DNA of 64,000 nt, taken from Mastigias papua (Eukaryota; Cnidaria; Scyphozoa; Rhizostomeae; Mastigiidae). Below are positions 57,498 to 64,000 of this stretch, piece by piece. The stretch is from the NCBI GenBank assembly GCA_964019165.1, contig OZ025276.1:124001-188000 (forward strand), written 5' to 3'. The translations under genes and the position numbers were made by a program. Within the stretch, counting starts at the first letter, position 1; every line of letters begins with the position of its first letter. Under the pieces are notes generated by a model that saw only the letters and a program-made list of their open reading frames with translations, did no database searches and was not told the DNA's origin.

Positions 57498-57849
57498 TGT
57501 TGTGAAGGAAATGACAATATGCGGGTACACGTGTACTCACGCAGGTTGTGACTTCCTTCTCGTATATAAATCAGGTATTGCCTTAGATTAGTTAGTTTGG
57601 TAAAAAGGGTAGTTAGCATGAAGTGCTAGCTGAAGTTGCAATTAAGGCAACAGTGAGACAAATAAAGCATTCAACAAGAGAGTTGAAGAGTTTAAAGGTA
57701 CGCAAAGAGGTGTACAACGTTGGTTTTAAGTACTACATATTTAGTTTGTATTCTTATATATCATCTTACGTTTTTGGATTATAATAGAGGAAAATTACCA
57801 AACATTGTCTTATACTTTGAATTGTTGACTCGGCCCAAACATCACAACA
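57498..57849 (+). repeat. 3' LTR of BEL/Pao element
   Basis: 352 bp, matching the 5' LTR except at about five positions, preceded by a purine-rich tract at 57488-57497. Confidence 0.93.
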
Positions 57850-58053
57850 AAAATCAAAGTCAAGTCAAATCGAAAGTAAAACTAAAATACAAGTAAAAAT
57901 GAAGTGTACTTCAAATCAAAAGCACACTTGCCATAGTACCAAATATAGAAGTCATGTCAAATCAAAGTGGAAGCAAAATCGATTTCTCTCTTGGCCTATT
58001 GCTGCCATCATAGACCATGATGCCTTGCAGGCAACTGTATTGTAGCCAGAGTA

Positions 58054-58689
58054 TTATGTTGTTAACATGTTTCCCACACTACAACAGAAGCCATGAGGAG
58101 GAACAGAAATGGCAGTTGCGTGTTGGCAAACATTCAAAATCAGACTTACTGGTATATACACGAAGCCATAACACCTTATGACTGGCAGTGCCTCTGCAGC
58201 CATACATTGCCATGCACTATGTTGATACCTCATGACCTTGTCATGGCTGTCAAATGAATGTACAAAAGTGGGCCCATTGGAAGTGAAATGACCCTTAGGT
58301 CGTCTTTCCTTTCTTCCAGAGGCATGAGCTTGGAGACCCTCTGGGTCCATGTCAAAGATCACAGTATGTACCAGGTCTCTAGGCACTAGTAGGCCACTAG
58401 AAGGCCTTGTTTGCTTTGTTCTGTATCCTAGAAGAATCCCTGGGCCTTCTAGTTCCTTACACAGAGCTGTTCTAATATGATCTACTGATACACTTGTATC
58501 TGTATAAAATATCTGGAAGTGACGAAGATGACAATCCAGTGTCCTTGTACTCCATACATATTGTTGAATATCACAGCGTAGGAAGCTGACATCACTGGTA
58601 CTTTTACTCCTTGTCTTGTGCACTGTCATTTCATTTTGGAGATAGTCATCTACTTTCTCAACATCAGATGGAGCACAAAATGTTGCCAT
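58054..58689 (-). pseudogene. Integrase-core-like protein fragment
   Basis: The 211-codon frame contains GPGILLGYRTKQTRPSS, FDMDPEGLQAHASGRKERRP, KGHFTSNGPTFVHSFDSHDK and YQHSAWQCMAAEALPVIRCY. The spacing of GYR, DPEG, RR and GP....H.D resembles the multi-copy integrase-core proteins of fish and invertebrates just before their first catalytic Asp. Here the His-Asp position reads HSFD and the rest of the catalytic core is missing. It lies between an inverted pair (57994 and 58760) and may be cargo of a small element. Function is doubtful. Confidence 0.55.
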
Positions 58690-59008
58690 ATTGTTAGAGA
58701 ACTATGCTCACTTTAGAGAAAATGTCCTGTAAGGCATCATGGTATACCATGGCAGCGATGAGCCAAAAAATCAATTGAGTATACTGTACATTTGATTTGA
58801 AATGATTTTATTTGTAGTTGTATTTTACTTTTACTTTTCATTTGAGTTGAAGTTGATTTTAAATGTATTTGATTTTTAGTTGCATCCTAATTTTACTTTT
58901 GATTGTACTTGCACTTGATTTTAAATATTGCTTTAATTTTTTTAAGTTTATTTCTACTTTAATTTTGCTTTACTTATCTCAAAAAGTTTGATGGCAGCAA
59001 TAGGCAAC

Positions 59009-59619
59009 CATACAGATGGATAGTAACACAGAGCTTGCTGTAACAATCCCTCCAGACATCCAGTCAGCTGCAACAATTTTTAGTCACTGCCGCTACTTTT
59101 GTAACGTTGTTTATCCTCTTCAATGTTGAATTTCAACTACTGTGACAGTAGCCTTCAGTGCTTGGACCCATGCATGCGCTTCCATAGTCAAGGAAACATC
59201 TGTAAGATACCAATACGCTCTTAAACCGGAAACGTGTAGTGATTGGTCAAGTGTACTGAGCCTTAGTGACTCGGTAGCAACCAGCTAACATTCATAAGTT
59301 TCACGATACTTCTGCTACTTAGTGTAGTGTCAAACACTTAATGAAGATTTCAACGGAGTAAAAACTTGAGTTTCATCACAAGTTAATACCAGATTGGACT
59401 TTTGCTAATTTATCATCATTCACTTCGTCGAAAGGATTCTCTCTCTTGTTATTGAACATCGTGTGAACTTTTGAGCTGCGCGGTTAGGCCATTGAATTCT
59501 CGTTTTACCGCAATACATATTGATTTTGGTTGTATATAATATATGTTGTTCATTTTTTGAGTTCTTTACAATACATTCATCATTTTGTCGCTTCATCCAT
59601 AAATCTCATGGAGTAAGTT
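59009..59619. other. Upstream region of the SWIM/YqaJ gene
   Basis: No genes were recognised. A candidate start MANEIITIAGM at 59624 could belong to the downstream gene: TTTTTTTCAG just after it looks like a splice acceptor or a slippage site, with the main frame continuing from about 59670. Confidence 0.4.
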
Positions 59620-59703
59620 CAAAGATGGCTAATGAAATAATCACAATAGCTGGAATGGTGAATTTTTTTCAGAGAGGATACCAGTACCATAACCAAAGGA
59701 GAA

Positions 59704-60905
59704 TTGAAATATAAGGCTGACTTTGCGCTAGACTTGCATTTGACTGGCTTGACACTTGTGTCCAAAGTAAGGGCAACTATGAAAGATAAGAGTTACTTGG
59801 TGACTCTTACTATTGATGGGGATGGTGGTATTTTAATGGGGACTTGTGAATGCCCTCGTGGCAAATGGATTTGTAGCCATATGGCTGCAACGACCATTTA
59901 TGTGAACAAAAAGGGTATGTCAAAGACTGACTTGCCCAATACCTGGCTGGCAAAACCAAAGAAAGCTGCCAAACTAAGCACTAAAGCAGTGGCAGACTGT
60001 TTTCCTCACCCAAAACCTGGGTATAAAGCCTGTTCCAGAGAGATCACAACAGAAGACAGGGACTATTTTCGTGAAAAATTAACAGCAGCATCTAAAAGTG
60101 GAGATTGCCTGCCACTTAAGTGGATCCTAGGGCCTGAGCCATCACATTCAGTATCTAAGGTGGCACCATACTTAATAGAGGATAGTATGGAGGATTTTAT
60201 CACTGATAAATGTATATTTATTGACATAGCTACAGTAACTAAGGAACAAATCTCTTCACTTGCTAAGGCAACTGTTGAGCAAAGAAAATCTGCATTGTGG
60301 GGCCAGTGTCATACACTTAGGTTGACTGGAAGCACTTTTGGTGAGGTCATTGCTGCATGTTTGAGAAAGGAACAAAGTCAGAAACCCTATCCACCATCAC
60401 TGTTCAAAAGACTAAGGGGCGAGTATTCACTTGGCAGCAAAGACTCAGTGTTGTGGGGGCAAATGCATGAAGCCAGTGCTATTGCTAAATACCAAGAAAG
60501 TACTGGGAATCATGTTCAGCCACTTGGTCTTGTCTTGCTTCCTTGTGGGTTTTTGGGAAGTAGTCCTGATGGGATAAGTTTTGATATCAGTCAAGAGCGG
60601 GCAGCTACTCAAGGGGTATTAGAAATAAAATGCCCTTGGTCTCATAGGAACTCTTCCATAAATCAAATGGTAGCTGAAGACTTAAAGGGCAAGGACAAAA
60701 AGAAGAGGTTTTTTCTACCAGCTACCAAAGAGCTAAACAAGGAACACAAGTATTGGCATCAAGTCCAGGCAGAGATTCTGGCAGCTACTGTTACATGGGC
60801 CCATTTTGTAATCTGGACTACAGTGGACTGTGCACTGTTGAGGATTGAGAAAGACTTAGCTTGGGAGGCCAAGTATGTCCCCATGCTTAAGCCTAATCTC
60901 CTCAG
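59704..60905 (+). CDS. SWIM zinc finger and YqaJ-type exonuclease protein
   Basis: The frame actually opens a little upstream, where GELKYKADFALDLHL fits. A SWIM zinc finger CECPRGKWICSHMAATTIYV comes first (residues about 54-75). A linker is followed by the YqaJ/lambda-exonuclease-like core. It has LRLTGSTFGEVIAAC, DSVLWGQMHEASAIAKYQES (conserved Glu), LLPCGFLGSSPDGISFD (Asp), GVLEIKCPWSHRNSS (Glu and Lys) and YWHQVQAEILAATVTWAHFV (Gln). All catalytic positions of the PD-(D/E)xK fold are present. The natural C-terminus is replaced near 60905 by a GC-rich foldback sequence, so the last 50 residues of the open frame to 61071 are foreign. Such genes are multi-copy and transposon-associated in invertebrates. 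Confidence 0.82.
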
Positions 60906-61070
60906 AGACGTTTTTGAGCGCGCGCCCGAAGCGCTCAAAAGTACGCATGCGTACACGAGAAACAACTTCGGTCGCTGCGATCACCTACGTCTTCGCTTGG
61001 GCGCCTTTGGGAGTAGGTTTGTCTTCTACTCCCAGCGCTCACGCTTAGTGCCATTGCGAGTAGAACTATA
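60906..61070. promoter_or_regulatory. CpG-rich foldback sequence, probable element end and promoter of the MADF gene
   Basis: TTTTGAGCGC and GCGCTCAAAA form a palindrome, followed by GTACGCATGCGTAC. CpG density is far above the rest of the window. It lies directly before the MADF start codon and interrupts the YqaJ gene. It may be the left terminal part of a Harbinger element whose transposase runs off the right edge. This is an inference. Confidence 0.5.
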
Positions 61071-63056
61071 ATGGCGGAGGAAAGGTATAGCAACGTGGAT
61101 TTTGCTGCGTCCTCTCCTGAGCAAGTAGAAGCAGAGGAGATACTGGAAAACAATTACTTTTATTCGCAAGAACATATTAGTAATTCTACAGAAGAACCCC
61201 ACAAAGTTGTTTCATCTGATGATGATATCAACGAACTGCTAATCAATGAAGTAAAAAGCCACAACTGCATATGGGATCCTCGTTGTACAGCATACAAAGA
61301 TAGAAACAAGAAAGAACATGCTTGGGGAGTAATTACACATAGACTCAAACCACTTCGGATTTCAGGTGGGTGATGTGAAATTTAATATTTGAATGAACGA
61401 AATATATGGTGTAGGTAGGCCTATTGTACATTGTGTTATAGCACGATTCCAATACTGAATAGTGCAACAAGGCCATTGTGGCTCGTCATCCACATCATAG
61501 GAAGGTACCTAGCTTTATCTATATGTATCAAATTTGCCATGTGGTAAAGAACACCATTTAGATTCATAACAAAATAGTGACTTTTGTGAAGAGAATGGAG
61601 CTGCCACTGCTCCTTCTACGGGAAAAGGTGGGATATATCTGGGGATGGGGGCCAAAATTTTACACATTCATGGAGGAAAAATAAGGAGAATTTGTTCTCT
61701 ATTGCTAGATTGAAATTCTAGAAATTCCTGGATCCCAATATGCATTGTTTTCCATAATAAAATTCACAGGGTTTGGCTATGTGTAATAATGTCATTTATC
61801 CATATCAACTTCTGCTCTTCTATTAATCATATGTAATTACTGGAGGGCCAAGTAGAGCGATGGAAGCCAGTTATCAGAATCTGAGTCTGGATCTTGCCGT
61901 CTGAACAGAGCTTTAGAACCCTTAACCTTAGAGAAACACCCTTTTTGAATTATAGAGATACGTCTATTCTACATAGAAAAAAGTGGTCCTGCCAACTTGC
62001 TCAATATTCTTATTTTGTGGTGGGTTAGTTGTATGCAAGCAATATAAATAAAAATGAGTTAAAGAAATCAACCTGGAAATTATCCAGAGAATTTTTATTT
62101 GATTTCTTTAACTCATTTTCATTGATATTACTTGCTTACAACAACCCCACCAGGGAGAATTTTGCATAATTTTCAAGATATATCCCAAGTTCTTTGGGCA
62201 AATCAAACCTCAAGAAAAATCGCATAGGTCTAAGAAATTCCAAAGATCTTGAGACAAAATCATAAGTCTGGCAACCCAGAGCATAGGATGGTATTCTCTT
62301 CTGAAGTGATGTCTATATACACCTGAGATGAATGCAAAAGCTCCATAAAATGTATGAGAATATTTGCAACTTCCTCTCCACAAGCAGTTAGTGACTTATC
62401 CTTATTAAGTGTTTGCCCACAGGCAAGCTTCTTGAAATGAAATAATATTTTCCATAGAATCAGAGCTTAAAAGAAAATGGAAGAACCTACGTGATGCCAT
62501 GGGAAAATGTTTAAAGAAGACTGAAGCTGATACAAGGTCAGGCTCTGGAGGCAGTAAAACACGTACTTGCAAGCACTACGAATCTCTACTATTTCTTAGG
62601 GATACACTTGTGAGCCGCAGTACAGAGTCCAACATAACTGAACAATCTGTTTCATGTCAATCCCCGATTCAAGGAGTTTTTTCTCAACCTTCATCTTCGC
62701 CACTTATTCAGTCAGATGCCTCACCAATATCTAACTTGCTACCTCATGGCAACTCCACAACTGATTCCAGTTCCTCAATAATTGCAAATTCTGCTTCAAA
62801 AAGGAGGAGAGTTGAGAAAAAGGAATCTACTGAAGAAAGGAGAGACAAAATTGATTTAATGTTGGTAGAGGCTTTAAAGAAGCCCAGCAGAGATTCTGAA
62901 TGTAGTGAGGCTAATACTTTGGATGCAGACACACTATTTTGTCAAAGCCTACTTTCAAGTTTGCGTCAGCTTCCACCAAAGAAAAGCAGGCTTGCAAAAA
63001 TTGACATTCAGAAAGTACTTTTTAATTATGAATTTGATGATAATGAAACTGTTTGA
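61071..63056 (+). CDS. MADF-BESS DNA-binding protein (Harbinger partner), two exons
   Basis: Exon 1 runs 61071-61365 and exon 2 62458-63056, giving 298 codons. The donor TCAG|GTGGGT and acceptor TTCCATAG|AATCAG join in phase. Exon 1 carries the first MADF helices (LLINEVKSHNCIWDPRCTAY, then KEHAWGVI) and exon 2 the last (ELKRKWKNLRDAMGKCLKKT). The C-terminus holds a BESS-like motif (DTLFCQSLLSSLRQLPPKKS, then KIDIQKVLFNYEF), and between lies a Ser-rich linker with a basic SKRRRVEKK. MADF-BESS proteins bind DNA and each other. Next to a Harbinger transposase in convergent orientation (63789 onward), it is likely the Myb-like partner needed for transposition. Exons and reading frame are intact. 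Confidence 0.85.
61366..62457 (+). other. Intron of the MADF gene
   Basis: A 1,092-bp GT-AG intron. It contains a nearly perfect foldback at about 62033-62147 (AATGAGTTAAAGAAATCAA / TTGATTTCTTTAACTCATT), probably a small MITE. Confidence 0.75.
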
Positions 63057-63788
63057 TCTCCTTTTACTATTTCATATAAAGCTTTCATTGGCATAATTTG
63101 AGATTAGAAATAGTGATAGCAATGCCTTGTTTTCACAAAGTTGTATACTATACAGAAGTCAATTCAAATATTATTGCACAAAGACAACATCCCCAAAAAG
63201 TTTATTACTTAGCACATAACAACAGTTCTTTTTAAAAGTCATATTACTATCTGATTTTTATTTTCATGCTGGCCAAACATTCTGCAATGAAATTCCAGGA
63301 GTTTCCCAGGATCTTTCTAGTTGTTTTGCAGGAGTTTCCTATCAGGACATTGTCACATTTTCATACAAATAATTTTTTACATGACTACCTTTTACAATCA
63401 ACATAACCTATTTGAATTCAACCTGGAAACAGCACAGTAGAGCAGTCATAGTAACTGTATAGCTGCCAAGTAGTTTGGTGGACAAGCATGCATATTAGAA
63501 AATCCATGTCTGTGAGCTTGCCCAAAAATTTAGGAGCATACTCTCAAAAATGCTAAAAGATGATTGTGCACAATATTACAACAATTCTGTTTCAGTAGGG
63601 GTACATAGTCAATGATTTTTCAGGAGGTAAATTGCATTGCAGGAGTCTCCTGGACTTTCCAGAAAAGTTTTGTTAGACTACACATTCTCAGTACAAATAG
63701 ATGTATTAACATTGAGGAAGCACATATTACTTTCAAATACCTCAAGAGGAATGATGTGATTTTAATAAAATTAAAAATTTCAGCTGTC
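63057..63788. other. Intergenic spacer between convergent genes
   Basis: AT-rich. Repeated TTCCAGGAGTTTCC-like units (63290-63340, 63630-63665) suggest a degraded MITE; no gene seen. Confidence 0.45.
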
Positions 63789-64000
63789 TAGTTTATTGTA
63801 TCAAAGGAATATGGGGCTCTTTGTACCACATCCCATTGCCAAGGTATTGATCCTTCATTTGAAGAAAAATATTTTGCAAAGTTATCTCTAACTTCCTTTG
63901 CTATTATACTGTGGTTGTTTGACCCAATATTCCCAATTTGCAAAAGTGCCTGGTTGAAGAGCTCATTTCTCCATGCACCTCTTCTGATGTACCCATCAAC
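63789..64000 (-). CDS. PIF/Harbinger transposase, C-terminus (continues beyond window)
   Basis: The minus strand from the window edge reads VDGYIRRGAWRNELFNQALL, then NNHSIIAKEVRDNFAKYFSS, EGSIPWQWDVVQ, then a stop at about 63789. The segment EVRD.F..YF.S.EG..PWQW is the conserved C-terminal end of DDE_Tnp_4 Harbinger transposases. The frame is open for the whole visible part. With the convergent MADF gene it forms the typical two-gene Harbinger unit. Confidence 0.82.

Larger units (their letters stand above)
51346..57849 (+). mobile_element. BEL/Pao LTR retrotransposon (6.5 kb)
   Basis: Both LTRs are present and 352 bp long. They begin TGTTGTG and end CACAACA, with about five differences between them (roughly 1.4%). 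A primer-binding site (TGGCGCCCAACGTGGGGC) starts at 51700 and a purine-rich tract (GGGGGAGTG) precedes the 3' LTR. Flanks are AAAAG and AAAAT, a likely imperfect 5-bp duplication. The order gag, protease, RT, RNase H, integrase is that of BEL/Pao. Several stops and shifts interrupt pol despite the young LTRs. Confidence 0.93.
51287..59008. mobile_element. Inverted-repeat element with A/T-skewed arms, hosting BEL and an integrase fragment
   Basis: The left end CTATTGTTGCCATCAACCTT and right end, reversed, CTATTGCTGCCATCAAACTT are inverted and each is followed by an AAAGTAAAA/AAATCAAA-rich arm (51317-51345 continuing at 57850-57960; 58780-58985). Inside is a second inverted pair at 57994-58025 and 58725-58760 (GCTGCCATC..ACCATGATGCC) around an integrase-like frame. 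The BEL/Pao element landed in the left arm. The class is unclear, and the exact ends and target duplication are not determined. Confidence 0.6.

Overview
This window is eukaryotic, most likely from an invertebrate animal with a repeat-rich genome. The evidence is spliced genes, LINE, BEL/Pao, copia, hAT, Harbinger, P, pogo and Mutator-type elements, long microsatellites and low GC. The mix of families (restriction-endonuclease LINE, YqaJ/SWIM genes, MADF-Harbinger, THAP/P-type and PIN-nuclease/CXC genes) suggests a sponge, cnidarian or mollusc-like lineage, but the species cannot be named from sequence alone. I see no clear single-copy host housekeeping gene; nearly everything is mobile or virus-derived, and much of it is nested.

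Layout. 1-6.6 kb: two pieces of a restriction-endonuclease-type LINE on the minus strand flank a 992-codon ORF on the plus strand that carries RNA-dependent RNA polymerase (RdRp) motifs of dsRNA-virus type. A 0.88-kb Harbinger-like MITE sits in the last codons of that ORF. 7.3-10 kb: a decayed P-element transposase holding a TTAA-flanked MITE and a 260-bp AT microsatellite. 10.5-11.8 kb: a hAT-like MITE. 11.86-21.2 kb: a YqaJ-type exonuclease gene split by an 8.5-kb Harbinger element (3-bp TTA duplication). That element contains its own transposase and Myb-like partner, plus an old hAT, itself split by a TTAA-flanked element.

21.2-41.3 kb: the most striking region. On the minus strand, scattered reading frames spell out a picorna/calici-like RNA-virus genome in the order membrane protein, SF3 helicase, 3A/VPg-like, 3C-like cysteine protease, RdRp, capsid. 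It has been cut by three later insertions: a Mutator-like element with Ulp1 protease and 9-bp duplication (35756-39346), a hAT (31236-34558), and a 5.45-kb inverted-repeat element whose gene encodes a probable PIN/FEN-like nuclease with a CXC domain (25259-30711). Without these, about 7.7 kb of virus-like sequence is left, bracketed exactly by a roughly 102-bp inverted repeat (3 mismatches) that looks like an LTR at one end (polypurine tract adjoining). A third copy lies nearby.

41.3-51.3 kb: copia remnants, an IS4EU/ISL2EU-type transposase, a MITE, a pogo-type transposase gene and several kilobases with little recognisable content. 51.3-59 kb: a BEL/Pao retrotransposon with 352-bp LTRs about 1.4% different, inserted into the arm of a larger inverted-repeat element with an integrase-like fragment. 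59.6-64 kb: a SWIM/YqaJ gene followed by a two-exon MADF-BESS gene converging on a Harbinger transposase that runs off the right edge. A 200-bp run of N at 28140-28339 marks an assembly gap.

All functional names rest on motifs read by eye; no database search was possible.
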